Assembly: GCF_036017915.1 (NCBI RefSeq) | Contig: NZ_CP107929.1 | Span: 2,759,501-2,823,500 of the forward strand | Length of the DNA: 64,000 nt | From: Micromonospora sp. NBC_00421 | GTDB taxonomy: Bacteria > Actinomycetota > Actinomycetes > Mycobacteriales > Micromonosporaceae | Direction of reading: 5' to 3' | Shown: positions 17,525-26,983 of the stretch, piece by piece | Layout of the letters: each line of letters begins with the position of its first letter | How positions within the stretch are numbered: the stretch's first letter is position 1 | Notes under the pieces: generated by a model | What the model saw: only the letters and a program-made list of their open reading frames with translations | Database searches by the model: none | What the model was told of the DNA's origin: nothing | Made by a program: the position numbers and the translations under genes

Positions 17525-18547
17525 TCAGCGCCTTCCGCGCCGGGGCGAGCCGATGAGCTGTTCGTAGACGGCCAGGTAGTCGGTGACCATCCGGTCCGCG
17601 CCGAAGCGCAGCCGGGCCCGTTCCCGGCAGCCGGCCCGGTCGATTCGCCCGATCCCGGCGACTGCGGCGGCGGCCTGCGCGACGGTGTGCACGAGCGACC
17701 CGGTGACCCCCTCGTCGACGACCTCCGGCATCGATCCCCGCGCGAACGCCACGACGGGTGTGCCGCACGCCATCGACTCCACCACCGACAGTCCGAACGG
17801 CTCGTCGAAGGCGATCGGGTGGAGCAGGGCGGCGCTGACGCCGAGGATCTCCGCGCGGCGGCGGGGGCCCACCGAGCCGAGGAAGACGACCTGTTCGCCG
17901 TCGATGTGCGGGGCCACCTGTTCGGCGAAGTACCGCTCGTCCTGCACGATGCCGCAGATGGTCAGGGGCCGGCCGGCCAGCCGGGCGATCTCGATGGCGG
18001 TGTGGGTGCCCTTGTCCGGGTGGATCCGGCCGAAGACGACCAGCCCCGGGCCGGCCTGCGGGCTGAACGGCAGCGCGGTGAGGTCCACCCCGTGGTGCAC
18101 GGTCGCGACGTAGTCGAGCCCGGCGGCCCGGTCCGCGTCGGAGATCGACACGTACGACGAGCGGGCCCGGGCGTACGCGGGCAGGATGCCGGCGCCGGAG
18201 AAACCGTGGACTGTGGTGAGCAGCGGTGCGCGGCAGTGCTCGGCGAAGGCGAGCGGCAACCAGTCGAGGTGGCTGTGCACCAGGTCGAACTCCGCCGCGC
18301 GGGCGAACGCGTGGGAGACGTGCATCGCCTCCCAGACCCGTCCGTCCATCGACGGGTCGTCGGCGTACCCGCGGGGGCACACCCCGTCGAGAGCGGCGGA
18401 GGTGACCGAGTCCAGCGTCGCGAAGAGGGTCACGTCCACGCCGCGGGTGGTCAGGCCCTCGGCGAGCAGGCCGGTCACCTGCTCCCAGGGGCCGTAGTGG
18501 TGCGGCGGGGTCCGCCAGGCGACCGGCCCGAGCAGGGCCAGTCTCAC
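17525..18547 (-). CDS. GT4-family glycosyltransferase, second copy
   Basis: A 340-residue GT-B enzyme, start chosen at the GTG that overlaps the stop of the small upstream gene and gives the expected first strand (VRLALLGPVAWRTPPHHYGP). The sugar-nucleotide site is FGRIHPDKGTHTAIEIARL and EPFGLSVVESMACGTPVVAF. It resembles actinobacterial glycogen/trehalose-type or mannan GT4 enzymes, acceptor unknown. Together with the other GT4 and GH130 it suggests synthesis and turnover of a short mannose-containing glycan. Confidence 0.87.
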   Translation of the reverse strand: MRLALLGPVAWRTPPHHYGPWEQVTGLLAEGLTTRGVDVTLFATLDSVTSAALDGVCPRGYADDPSMDGRVWEAMHVSHAFARAAEFDLVHSHLDWLPLAFAEHCRAPLLTTVHGFSGAGILPAYARARSSYVSISDADRAAGLDYVATVHHGVDLTALPFSPQAGPGLVVFGRIHPDKGTHTAIEIARLAGRPLTICGIVQDERYFAEQVAPHIDGEQVVFLGSVGPRRRAEILGVSAALLHPIAFDEPFGLSVVESMACGTPVVAFARGSMPEVVDEGVTGSLVHTVAQAAAAVAGIGRIDRAGCRERARLRFGADRMVTDYLAVYEQLIGSPRRGRR

Positions 18548-18717
18548 GGGGACGGCGCGTCGGCGAGCGCGGCCGGATCGAGTCGCAGGGTCGCGAGGAG
18601 ACCGACGTGCTTGGCCGGGTCGACCCACTCCGGTAGTTCCCGTTCGACCCAGGTGGCTCTGGCCGGCTGGCCCCGCTCCCGTAGGGCTTCGACGATCCGG
18701 TGCCTGGCGATCCTCAT
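18544..18717 (-). CDS. Small basic protein heading the glycan operon
   Basis: Fifty-seven residues (MRIARHRIVEALRERGQPAR, then WVERELPEWVDPAKH). The ATG at 18717 has GAGGGAG at good spacing. It looks like a short helical protein with a winged-helix-like beginning, perhaps a regulator or adaptor; I cannot assign it. Its stop overlaps the GT4 start as GTGA. Confidence 0.6.
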   Translation of the reverse strand: MRIARHRIVEALRERGQPARATWVERELPEWVDPAKHVGLLATLRLDPAALADAPSP

Positions 18718-19066
18718 CGGGTGCTCCCTCATGAAGCCGTGGGGTGTTCGTGGACCCTTCGGCGTGCGGAAGGGGGCGTGACGGCCGTCCTCGCTGGTAC
18801 GGGTGTCACGTCGGCCGGCCGGGCGGGGGCGGGGTGACAGGTCCGCGTGACGACGGTGCCGGCCGCCGGGCGGCCGGAACGCGGAGGACGTCGTCGCGGT
18901 GATCATCATGGATCAGGCCCGTCAGGCCGGCTACGGCGAACTGGCGGGGCCACCGGGGACCCGAGCGACAACGCCACCGTACGCCTCATCCGGCAGGAAG
19001 ACACCATGGTGGCCGGCGAACCACCGCCCCGGGTGACCCGACAGGTGCCTGGACACTCCGTCCGTG
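18718..19066. other. Intergenic region without a supported gene
   Basis: Contains the promoter side of the glycan operon and the 3' flank of the MFS gene. Short frames in both directions have no recognisable sequence. An imperfect hairpin near 19050-19072 may end the MFS transcript. Confidence 0.4.
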
Positions 19067-20347
19067 TCAGGCGGAGGCGGCCGGTTCGGCGGATCCGGTC
19101 GTCGCGCCGTCACCCGATCCGGGTGACGGGGTGGCGGTGGGTCGGGCGTCGCCCCCCGCCTCCAACCGGCGGACGTCCCGACTGGCCAGCATGCCCAGCA
19201 CGGCCAGCGCGACCGCCGCCGCGAGGATCAGCAGCGTGTCGCGGGTGCCGATCGCCGCAGCGACCGGCCCGACCGTCACCTGGCCCAGCGGGATGGCCAC
19301 GAACGAACCCAACATGTCGTACGAGTAGACCCGGGCCAGCCGGTCGGCCGGGATGTGCTGCGCGATCGACGTCTCCCAGGCCACCGAGAACTGCTCCACG
19401 GCGATCCCGACCGTCACCCCGGCCGCCACCAGCACCCCGATGGTCGGTTTCAGGGCCAGCCCCAGCAGGAGCGCCGACTCGGCGAACATGCAGGCCACCC
19501 CGAGCAGCAGCAGTCGGCGTACCCGGATGCGCAGCGCGACGACGCCGCCGACGACCATCCCGACGGTCTGCGCCGCCAGCACCAGGCCCCAGCCGCTGCG
19601 GCCGATCGTGCCGTCGGCGACGGCCGGACCGAGCACGTTCACCCCACCGGCGAGCGCCCCGTTGAGCACCATGAAGCCGAGCACGACCACCCAGACCCAG
19701 GTCCGCGCGACGAACTCGGACCACCCCTCCCGCAGATCGGCGACGATGCCCATCCGGGCGGCGCCGGCCCGCGCGGCGGGGACCCGGACCCCGGTGAAGG
19801 CCACCGCCGCGACGGCGAAGGTGAACGCGTCGACGGCGAGACCCCAGCCGGGCCCGACCGCGGCGACCAGCAGGCCGCCGAGCGCCGCGCCGCCGATCAT
19901 GCCGGTGTTCATGCCGAGCCGGAGGATCGCGTTCGCGGGCTGGATCAGCTCCGCCGGCACGGTCTGCGGTGTCACGGCGGCCGATGCGGGTTGGGCCAGT
20001 GCGCTCACTACCCCGTTGGCCGCACCGAGCGCCAGCAGCAGAGGGATCGTCGCCGTGCCGGTGAGGACCAGGGTGGCCACCGTGGCCTGGGTCAGCGCAC
20101 CGAGCAGGTTGGAGCCGACCAGCACCAGCCGACGCGGGACCCGGTCGGCCAGCACGCCGCCGAAGAGCACGAACAGCACGTTCATCAGCGATCGCGCGCC
20201 GACGACCAGGCCCAGGTCCCGCACCGACCCGGTCAGGTCGAGCACGGCGAAGGCCAGCGCGACCGGGGCGACCGCGTTGCCCACCATGTTGACCAGCCGG
20301 CCGGCGGCCAGGTATCGGAAGGCGGCGTACCGCAGCGGGGCGAACAT
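19067..20347 (-). CDS. MFS-family transporter
   Basis: A 426-residue, 12-span major facilitator of the macrolide-efflux/enterobactin-exporter type (opening FAPLRYAAFRYLAAGRLVN, and LFGGVLADRVPRRLVLVGSN between spans 2 and 3). Probably an exporter driven by proton exchange; substrate unknown. The ATG at 20347 was chosen because GAGGGAG precedes it; an upstream in-frame start adds 17 residues without a ribosome site. No co-transcribed partner is evident. Confidence 0.87.
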   Translation of the reverse strand: MFAPLRYAAFRYLAAGRLVNMVGNAVAPVALAFAVLDLTGSVRDLGLVVGARSLMNVLFVLFGGVLADRVPRRLVLVGSNLLGALTQATVATLVLTGTATIPLLLALGAANGVVSALAQPASAAVTPQTVPAELIQPANAILRLGMNTGMIGGAALGGLLVAAVGPGWGLAVDAFTFAVAAVAFTGVRVPAARAGAARMGIVADLREGWSEFVARTWVWVVVLGFMVLNGALAGGVNVLGPAVADGTIGRSGWGLVLAAQTVGMVVGGVVALRIRVRRLLLLGVACMFAESALLLGLALKPTIGVLVAAGVTVGIAVEQFSVAWETSIAQHIPADRLARVYSYDMLGSFVAIPLGQVTVGPVAAAIGTRDTLLILAAAVALAVLGMLASRDVRRLEAGGDARPTATPSPGSGDGATTGSAEPAASA

Positions 20348-20514
20348 GATCTCCCTCTGGAGCAGACGCGTGACCGACCCGCGCACCCTAACCAACAACG
20401 TCGGCCGGCGGGGTACGGCGGATCGATCTGTCGATGGCGGAGGCTGGGCCGGCCGACGTCGAGAGGTCTCACAGCGGCATTGACCTGCGTGGCTTCACCG
20501 CGTCGAGATCAACT

Positions 20515-20530
20515 TGTCACGCCCGTGACA
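20515..20530. promoter_or_regulatory. Inverted repeat upstream of the amidase unit
   Basis: TGTCACG-CC-CGTGACA is a perfect 7-2-7 palindrome 50 bases before the first gene of the unit. It may be an operator; no cognate regulator is visible nearby. Confidence 0.4.
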
Positions 20531-20579
20531 CGATCCGGCTCGACAGTGGGTCATCGTCGCCCACCCCTCAAGGAGCGTC

Positions 20580-20879
20580 ATGGCCCCCACCCCACCGACC
20601 GACGCCGAGCTGGACGTCCTCATCCGCGCCCGGCTCGCGTCGCTCGGCGTCGATCTCGACCAGCTCCCGCCCGGCACCACCGCCGACCCGCAGACCGGCT
20701 CCCCCGGCCGGGACTCCGTCCTGGCCTCGCTGCGCTCCTTCGTCCGCAGCACGGTGGGCACGCTCGCCGCCTACCAGCTGCCCGCCCCTGCCGGCACCGA
20801 CCCGGCCGTGGCGAAGGCGTTGTCCCAGCAGCCCGCGCCGATGCTCTACCCCTCGATCAGCACGGAATGGCGGAAGTGA
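20580..20879 (+). CDS. Small protein paired with an exported amidase
   Basis: Ninety-nine residues with no signal peptide, rich in Pro/Ala/Thr, starting MAPTPPTDAELDVLIRARLA after AAGGAG. It has a predicted helical centre (DSVLASLRSFVRSTVGTLAAY). Function unknown; its stop overlaps the amidase start region (TGATG), so the two are co-translated and it may assist or regulate the amidase. Confidence 0.65.
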   Translation: MAPTPPTDAELDVLIRARLASLGVDLDQLPPGTTADPQTGSPGRDSVLASLRSFVRSTVGTLAAYQLPAPAGTDPAVAKALSQQPAPMLYPSISTEWRK

Positions 20880-22528
20880 TGAGCACAGCACCTGCCGACC
20901 GCGGCGTCGACCGTCGCGCCTTCCTCGCCCGGACCGCCGCGCTGGCCACCGCCTCGGCCGTCGGCGGCGTCGTCGGGCTGCCCGCCGTGGCCTCGGCGGC
21001 CGGCAGCACCCGAACATCGGCCGTTCCGGTTGGTCGCTACAATCCCGCGCTGGCCGTGCCGAACGCCTACGTCAAGCCGCGTCCGGAGGCGGTGGCCGAC
21101 CCGACCGAGCTGACCGTCGCCGAGGCGGCCTGGCTGATCCGGGCAGGCAAGCTCACCCCCGAGAAGCTGGTCGAGGCGTACCTGGCCCGGATCTCCACGT
21201 ACGAGCCGACCTACCAGGCGTTCAACCTGGTGCTCGCCGACCAGGCGGTCAAGGCGGCCCGGGCGATGGCGAAGAAGCCACACCGGGGCGCGTTGCACGG
21301 CATCCCGCTGGCCATCAAGGACAACTACTACACCGCCGGGGTGCCGACCACCGCCAGCTCGTACCTGTTCGCCGACTTCCGGCCACCGTACGACGCCACG
21401 GCGGTGACCCGGCTGGTCACCGGCGGCGGGGCGATCGTGCTGGGCAAGACCCAGATGGGCCCGCTGGCCACCACCCGGGCCACCACCCCCGCCGGGGTGG
21501 TCACCACGGTCAACGCCTGGACCCCCGCCGACCCGCGCACCGACCCGGGCGGGTCGTCCACCGGCACCGCCACCGCCGTGGCGGCACGGCTCGCCGCGTC
21601 CGGCACCGGCACCCAGACCGGTGGCTCGATCACCGCGCCGTCCAACGCGCAGAACCTCACCGGGCTCAAGCCGACGATGGGCCGGGTGTCGCTGCACGGG
21701 ATCATCCCGCTCAGCTACACCCGCGACCACCCCGGCCCACTGGCCCGCGACGCCAAGGACGCGGCCATCATGCTCACCGCGATGGCCGGCGAGGACCCGG
21801 CCGACCCGCGCAGCCAGGGTCTGCCCGAGGTGCCGAAGCTGATCGACGCGGCCACCCCGACCTACCAGGGCGGCAAGCTCAAGCTGCGGTGGAAGACCCG
21901 GATCGGGGTGTTGCCCGGCTTCACCGCCGGCACCTCGGAGACCGCGCTGGCCCGGCAGGCGTACCTGGCGAAGCTCGCCGCGATCACCGGCGCGACGGTG
22001 GTCGACGTGCCGCTGCCCGACGAGTGGGACCTGCTCACCGGCAGCGCTTTCAACAACGTACGGCTGCCGGAGCGCACCGAGCCCTTCATGCCCTACCTGC
22101 GTACCGACCTGCGTGGCTTCGGGGTGTCGGTGACCGGCTGGTTGCAGGGCGCGCTGCTGGGCAGCGGTGAGTTCATCACCGGCCAGCGGGCCAAGCTGCT
22201 GTTGATGGAACGGGTGCTCGACCAGCTCTTCGCCGGCTGCGACGTGGTGGTGCAGACCGGCCCGGTGCCGTTCGACATCCTCGGCCTGCCCGAGATCGGC
22301 TTCCCGATCGGGTTCACCGGCGCGGGCCTGCCGATCGGCACCATCCTCGGCGGCCTGCCGTACGGCGAGGACCGGCTGTTGTCGGTGGTCGCCGCCTACC
22401 AGGCGGTCACCGACTGGCACCTGCGGCGACCGGCCAACCCACCGGCCGCACCGTCGGTGGTGGGGCGCAGCGCGGCCCCCGCCGGCCTGCGGCTCTCCGC
22501 CGACGAGGTAGCCCAGCTCAGCCAGTGA
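20879..22528 (+). CDS. Tat-exported amidase-signature enzyme
   Basis: A 549-residue hydrolase of the amidase signature family. Residues 12-40 are a Tat signal (DRRAFLARTAALATASAVGG). The catalytic triad is Lys147 in AIKDN, the cis-Ser226 in DPGGSSTG and the nucleophile Ser250 in TGGSITAPS; the 24-residue Ser-Ser spacing matches GatA. It cleaves a carboxamide bond outside the membrane; substrate unknown. The ATG shares bases with the upstream stop, and GGAAG precedes it. A hairpin terminator follows. Confidence 0.88.
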   Translation: MSTAPADRGVDRRAFLARTAALATASAVGGVVGLPAVASAAGSTRTSAVPVGRYNPALAVPNAYVKPRPEAVADPTELTVAEAAWLIRAGKLTPEKLVEAYLARISTYEPTYQAFNLVLADQAVKAARAMAKKPHRGALHGIPLAIKDNYYTAGVPTTASSYLFADFRPPYDATAVTRLVTGGGAIVLGKTQMGPLATTRATTPAGVVTTVNAWTPADPRTDPGGSSTGTATAVAARLAASGTGTQTGGSITAPSNAQNLTGLKPTMGRVSLHGIIPLSYTRDHPGPLARDAKDAAIMLTAMAGEDPADPRSQGLPEVPKLIDAATPTYQGGKLKLRWKTRIGVLPGFTAGTSETALARQAYLAKLAAITGATVVDVPLPDEWDLLTGSAFNNVRLPERTEPFMPYLRTDLRGFGVSVTGWLQGALLGSGEFITGQRAKLLLMERVLDQLFAGCDVVVQTGPVPFDILGLPEIGFPIGFTGAGLPIGTILGGLPYGEDRLLSVVAAYQAVTDWHLRRPANPPAAPSVVGRSAAPAGLRLSADEVAQLSQ

Positions 22529-22537
22529 CCGTCAGGT

Positions 22538-22569
22538 CGTCCGCCCGCCGGCTCACCGGCGGGCGGACG
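22538..22569. terminator. Hairpin terminator after the amidase
   Basis: Perfect 14-base stem (CGTCCGCCCGCCGG and complement) with loop CTCA, nine bases past the amidase stop and between convergent genes. Confidence 0.8.
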
Positions 22570-22684
22570 GCACCCGGCGGCGGACCACAGCCGGCGGGCG
22601 GACGTGCCGCCACCAGCGCATCCCGCCCGGCCGGATCGCCGGCAGCGGCACCCGGCGGGCCAGGTCGACCGATGGCGACCGATC

Positions 22685-23554
22685 TCAGCCGATCGTGGTC
22701 AGCTTCGGCAGCACCTCGTCGGCGACCCGCCGGGTGAACTCCACCGGGTGCCGGTCCGGGGTGACCTGCACCTCGGTCACCCCGAGCGCGGCATACGCGG
22801 TCACCTCGGCAAGGAATCCGTCCACGTCGGCCAGCGGCGGTCGCATCACGATCACCGTCTTGTCGATGGCGTCGTAGTCGCGGCCCTCGGCGGCGCAGTG
22901 CCCGCGCAGCACGTCGAGCTTGTGCGCCACCTCGGCGGGGCTGCTGCCGAACAGGTTGCAGGCGTCGGCGTACCTGGCCACCAGCAGCAGGGTCTTCTTC
23001 TCGCCGCTGCCGCCGATCATGATGGGCGGGTGGGGCCGTCGCAGCGGCTGCGGCGAGTTGAGCGTCTCGGCCAGCCGGTAGTGCCGACCCTCGAACGGCC
23101 CGTTGTCGTCGCTCCACATCTGCTTGCAGATCCGCAGCGTCTCCTCCAGCCGTTCGAACCGCTCGGCCACCGGCACCACCGGCACCCCGAGGCCGTGCTG
23201 CTCGCGCTCGTACCAGGACGCGCCGATGCCGAGCCGGGCCCGGCCGCCGGAGAGCACGTCCAGGGTGGTCACGATCTTGGCGAGCAGCCCCGGGTAGCGG
23301 TATATCACGCCGGTGACCAGCACACCGAGCGTCATCCGCGAGGTCCGCGCCGCGACGAAACCCAGCGTCGTGTACGCCTCCAGCATCGGCTCCTCGGCCG
23401 GGGCCATCGCCTCCATCTGGAAGTAGTGGTCCATCACGGTGAACGACGCGACCCCGGCCTCTTCCGCGATCGTCGCGGTCTCGATCAGGGTCGGTGCGAT
23501 CGCCGCCGGATCGGCCGGGGTCGAGTAGTTCCAGTAGTGCAGTCCGAGTCTCAT
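22685..23554 (-). CDS. LLM-class F420-dependent oxidoreductase
   Basis: A 289-residue luciferase-like TIM barrel. The opening MRLGLHYWNYS, the LDVLSGGRARLGIGASWYE block and PPIMIGGSGEKKTL match the actinobacterial F420-dependent subgroup. It oxidises or reduces an unknown small substrate in the cytoplasm with coenzyme F420. The downstream gene on the same strand side is a truncated TetR gene located upstream in sequence, which may once have regulated it. Confidence 0.87.
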   Translation of the reverse strand: MRLGLHYWNYSTPADPAAIAPTLIETATIAEEAGVASFTVMDHYFQMEAMAPAEEPMLEAYTTLGFVAARTSRMTLGVLVTGVIYRYPGLLAKIVTTLDVLSGGRARLGIGASWYEREQHGLGVPVVPVAERFERLEETLRICKQMWSDDNGPFEGRHYRLAETLNSPQPLRRPHPPIMIGGSGEKKTLLLVARYADACNLFGSSPAEVAHKLDVLRGHCAAEGRDYDAIDKTVIVMRPPLADVDGFLAEVTAYAALGVTEVQVTPDRHPVEFTRRVADEVLPKLTTIG

Positions 23555-23578
23555 GCCTCGCCCACCTCCGCACCGATC

Positions 23579-24037
23579 CTAGTGGCGTACGGGGCCGTCC
23601 GCCCCGGCTGCCGTCGGCGACGCGTCACCGTCCAGCACCGCGCGGGTCAGGGCGGCCAACCCCGCCTCCCAGCGCTCGTCGGGCCAGTCCCGCAGGTGTT
23701 CCACCAGGTCGCTGCGGACGGCCGCCAACAGAGCGTGGGCCAGGTAGTCCGCCGACTCGGGGCCGCGCGCCTCGGTGACCAGAGCAACCAGCAGGACGTG
23801 CCACTGCTCGTACGACCCGGTGGTCAGCGCCGCCCGCAACTGGTCGCCGCGCTGCGCGTACAGGGCCCGGAGCAGCCCCATCCGGTCGCCGAAGCGGCGG
23901 AACAGCGTGCCCTTGCCCACTCCGGCGGCGGCGGCGATGTCGTCCATCGAGACCTGGTCGGGGTCGGTCGCGGCATCGAACAACCGACCTGCGGCGGCCA
24001 GTACGGCCGCCTGATTTCGTGCCGCGTCGGCGGCTTC
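23579..24037 (-). pseudogene. 5'-truncated TetR-family regulator
   Basis: The frame encodes a TetR helix-turn-helix (AARNQAAVLAAAGRLFDAAT, then DDIAAAAGVGKGTLFRRFGD) and a ligand-binding domain. No ATG, GTG or TTG lies upstream of helix 1: the frame runs back to a TGA with no start, and the first usable codon is a TTG inside helix 1. The native 5' end was lost at a junction with the remnant of a divergent gene at about 24,026. A shortened protein from TTG would lack helix 1. Confidence 0.7.
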
Positions 24038-24427
24038 GTCGATCCGGCCGACATCGCCGAGGTGGCGGTCCGCGCCCTCACCGACCCGACGTCACACGAC
24101 ACCGAGCACCTCGTCACCGGCCCCGAGCGCCTGAGCTACGCCGACGTCGCCGCCGTCCTCACCGACACCGGCGGCCGACCGGTCCGGCACCGGGCCGTCA
24201 GCGCGGCAGAACTCACGGCGTACCACGAGGTCAACGGCCTGCCGCCCGACTTCGCCCGGTTCCTCGCGAGCCTGGACACGGCGATCGCGGCCGGCGCGGA
24301 GGACCGGACCACAAGCACCGTCGCGGACGTGACCGGCCGCCCACCCCGGTCGTTCCGGGACTTCTGCCGGGACCGGCTGCCCGGCGGCCCCCACCCCACC
24401 CCCGACCGCACCACCTCACCGACCTGA
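24026..24427 (+). pseudogene. C-terminal remnant of NAD(P)H-binding (NmrA-like) protein
   Basis: The sequence FVDPADIAEVAVRALTDP, EHLVTGPERLSYADVAAVL and RPPRSFRDFCRD is the second half of an NmrA/SDR-like NAD(P)-binding protein. The whole Rossmann N-terminus is absent. TetR/NmrA genes are commonly divergent neighbours, so one deletion probably removed both 5' ends and the shared promoter. Confidence 0.7.
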
Positions 24428-24495
24428 CGGGTCCACAGTGTCCGGGCGTCCCACGGCGCGTCTGGCGCGGTTCCCCGCCCCGGGGAACGGGCCGG

Positions 24496-25296
24496 TCAGG
24501 GCGTCAGGAAACCCTCGGCCCGCAGCCACGCCTCACACGCGTCGGTCCAGGTCGCCGTGTGCGGGTCGTGGGCGATGAAGGGGTGGCTCCGGCCCCCGTA
24601 CGCGACGCCGTCGGCCAGCCCGATGCCGTGGCCGCCGCGCGGGTAGATGTGCAGTTCGACAGGTACCCCGGCGGCCACGAGCACCCGGGCCCACTCCAGG
24701 GCGTTGGGGACCCCCGGCGGGTCCTGGGCGGCCGCCCACACGAACGTCGGGCACACCGTCGAGTCCACCTGCCTGGCCGGTGACAGCTCGTCCTTGATCG
24801 GGATCAGCTCGCCCAGCAGCCCCTCGACCGCCGGCGGGGGAAGCAGATCCAGGTCGGCCAGGGCGTACGCCAGGATCGCGAAGTCCGGGCGCGGCGGGTC
24901 GACGACGCCGGTCTCGATCGACAGCACCGTGCCGGTCATCAGCAGCCCGGCCAACTGCCCGCCGGCGCTGGAGCCGATGACGCCGACCGGACCGGTGTCG
25001 AGCCCGTGGGCGCCGTGTCTGGCATAGGCCAGCGCGGCTCGGGCGTCCTGCAACGGTGCGGGGAACCGGTCGGGCAACAGCCGGTATTCGAGGACGAAGG
25101 CGTGCAGCCCGATGCCGGCCAGCCAGCGGGCATAGCCCTCACCCTCGTGCGGGGGAAGCTCCCGGAAGCGGCCGCCGGGGAGGACCAGTACGGCCGGCCG
25201 GGGGCCTGTGAAACGGTCGTCGGCCGGATAGACCGTGATCCGCTCGGAGATTGTTGCCTGGGCTGGCGAGATGGCAGTGCCACCTTTCGCTACCAC
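24496..25296 (-). CDS. Alpha/beta hydrolase (acetyl-esterase type)
   Basis: A 266-residue hydrolase of the BD-FAE/acetylesterase group. It has the oxyanion region LVLPGGRFRELPPHEGEGYA, nucleophile elbow GVIGSSAGGQLAG and a C-terminal RGGHGIGLA with the catalytic His. No signal peptide. In plant-polysaccharide users such enzymes remove acetyl groups from xylo- or arabino-oligosaccharides, which would suit this locus; that is inference. Start is the GTG with GGAGG just upstream; a longer frame lacks support. Confidence 0.8.
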   Translation of the reverse strand: MVAKGGTAISPAQATISERITVYPADDRFTGPRPAVLVLPGGRFRELPPHEGEGYARWLAGIGLHAFVLEYRLLPDRFPAPLQDARAALAYARHGAHGLDTGPVGVIGSSAGGQLAGLLMTGTVLSIETGVVDPPRPDFAILAYALADLDLLPPPAVEGLLGELIPIKDELSPARQVDSTVCPTFVWAAAQDPPGVPNALEWARVLVAAGVPVELHIYPRGGHGIGLADGVAYGGRSHPFIAHDPHTATWTDACEAWLRAEGFLTP

Positions 25297-25415
25297 GCCT
25301 CCATGCCTGACGATCCGTCCGCCACCGGCACGCGACGCTCCGGCAATGCTAACCGGTGGCACCGACGGCGCGCGGGCGGGCGACCCGGTCGTAGCCCGCC
25401 CCGCGCCCGGGTCGG

Positions 25416-26954
25416 TCAGCCGCGCCGCCACTTCTGGTTGGCCCCGCCGGTGCACTCCCAGATGACCAGCCGGGCACCGTCCGCGCTGTTCGCGCCCTGC
25501 ACGTCGACACACTTGTTGGCCTGCGGATTGACCAGGTCACCGGCCCCGCTGAGGACGAACTGCTGGGCCGGGTTGCCGCTGCACCTGGCCAGTTGGACGA
25601 CCGCCCCGTTGGCGGTCGAGCCCCAGGCCACGTCCATGCACAGCCCGAGCGCCCGGACCGTGCCGTCGCCGGCGAAGGTCCAGCGTTGGGCGTCGGTGCC
25701 GTTGCAGGTCCACAGTTGCAGGTACTGACCGTCGACGCCGTTGGAGTTGGGCACGTCGATGCACTTGCCGGCGTACCCGACGAGCTGGCCGGCCCCGCCA
25801 CCGCCGGTGGTGGTCAGCGACAGCCCGTACGCGCCGAGGATCTCGTTGACCGGCTGGTAGACCGTGGTGCCACCGGAGTTGCAGTCGCCACCCGCGCCGG
25901 AGGTGACGCCCTGCGCCTGGTTGCCGGAGACGAACGCGCCGCCGGAGTCGCCGGGCTGGGCGCACGCGCTGCTCGCCACCAGGCCGTACACCAGGGAACC
26001 GGAGTAGTTGACCGTGACGTCCCGGGCGGTGATCGTGCCGCACCGCCAGCCGGTGGTCCGGCCGGACCGGCAGACCGAACTGCCGACGGCCGCCTCCGCC
26101 GAACCGGCCACCGAGGTCGTGCCGCCGTTGTAGGTGTTCACCGTGGGCGTGGCCACCCACGAGGAGTTGGTCTGCACCCAGGCGTAGTCGTTACCCGGGA
26201 AGGACGAGCCCCGGAAGGTGCCCTGCGCGACGCCGCTGCCGCTCGTGGTGCTGCCCGCCCCGCCGCAGTGCCCGGCGGTGACGAAGCCACCGGCGACGGC
26301 GAAGCCGACCGAGCAGAGCACGTTGTTGTTGATGACGTACTGGTCGCCGCCCCGGATGTCGTAGACCGGGCGGTACGGCTGCGCGACAGCGACCGGACGG
26401 GCCGCGTCGGCGGTGCCGGTGGCCTGGGCGAACGCCCGGGCCGGGGCGGTGCCGGCGGCCTGGATCACCACACTGTTGCTCGCCTGGTCCACATACCACG
26501 AGTGCACGGCCGGGCCGGCCAGGCCGGCCGCCCGGTCGAGGGTGGTCCTGGCCCGGTCCAGTTCGGCCAGGCTCCGCCGGACCAGTTGCGGGTGGGCGCC
26601 GGCACGGCGGACCCGGGCGGCGTCGGCGGCCGTGGTCACCCCGACCACCAGGGTGCTCCCGTCCGCCGCGATCCAGGACCCGCCGTACGCGGTGCCCAGC
26701 TCGGCCTGGAGCCGACGCACGGTCGACGGTGCACCGGCCTCGACGACCGTGCGGAGGCGGAGCTGCTCGTCGGTCAGCCCGAGGTCCCGACGCAGCGCAG
26801 CCCGCTGCCCGGCGGGGAGTCCGGCGGACGGGTCGACAGCGGCCGGTACGACCGGGGCGGGTGGTGCGCCGATCGGCGCGGCCCCGGCCGGCGCGGCGGC
26901 CAGCGTGCCGACAAGCGTCGCGGCCCCGAGAACGGCACCCAGGTGACGGATCAT
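25416..26954 (-). CDS. Secreted S1 serine protease with C-terminal CBM13 lectin domain
   Basis: A 512-residue secreted protease of the streptogrisin/alpha-lytic type. A signal peptide (to about residue 27) is followed by a pro-region to about 185. The mature enzyme has His229 in TAGHCGG, Asp256 in NDYAWV and Ser337 in GDSGGAF. A three-repeat ricin-type CBM13 occupies about 390-512 (QLWTCNG, QRWTF, NQKWRRG). Start ATG has GGAGGG upstream. The pure palindrome TGAGAGCGCTCTCA 30 bases upstream implies sugar-linked control, unusual for a protease. Confidence 0.9.
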   Translation of the reverse strand: MIRHLGAVLGAATLVGTLAAAPAGAAPIGAPPAPVVPAAVDPSAGLPAGQRAALRRDLGLTDEQLRLRTVVEAGAPSTVRRLQAELGTAYGGSWIAADGSTLVVGVTTAADAARVRRAGAHPQLVRRSLAELDRARTTLDRAAGLAGPAVHSWYVDQASNSVVIQAAGTAPARAFAQATGTADAARPVAVAQPYRPVYDIRGGDQYVINNNVLCSVGFAVAGGFVTAGHCGGAGSTTSGSGVAQGTFRGSSFPGNDYAWVQTNSSWVATPTVNTYNGGTTSVAGSAEAAVGSSVCRSGRTTGWRCGTITARDVTVNYSGSLVYGLVASSACAQPGDSGGAFVSGNQAQGVTSGAGGDCNSGGTTVYQPVNEILGAYGLSLTTTGGGGAGQLVGYAGKCIDVPNSNGVDGQYLQLWTCNGTDAQRWTFAGDGTVRALGLCMDVAWGSTANGAVVQLARCSGNPAQQFVLSGAGDLVNPQANKCVDVQGANSADGARLVIWECTGGANQKWRRG

Positions 26955-26983
26955 TCTGCACCCTCCAAGGGTTTCGACAGATG

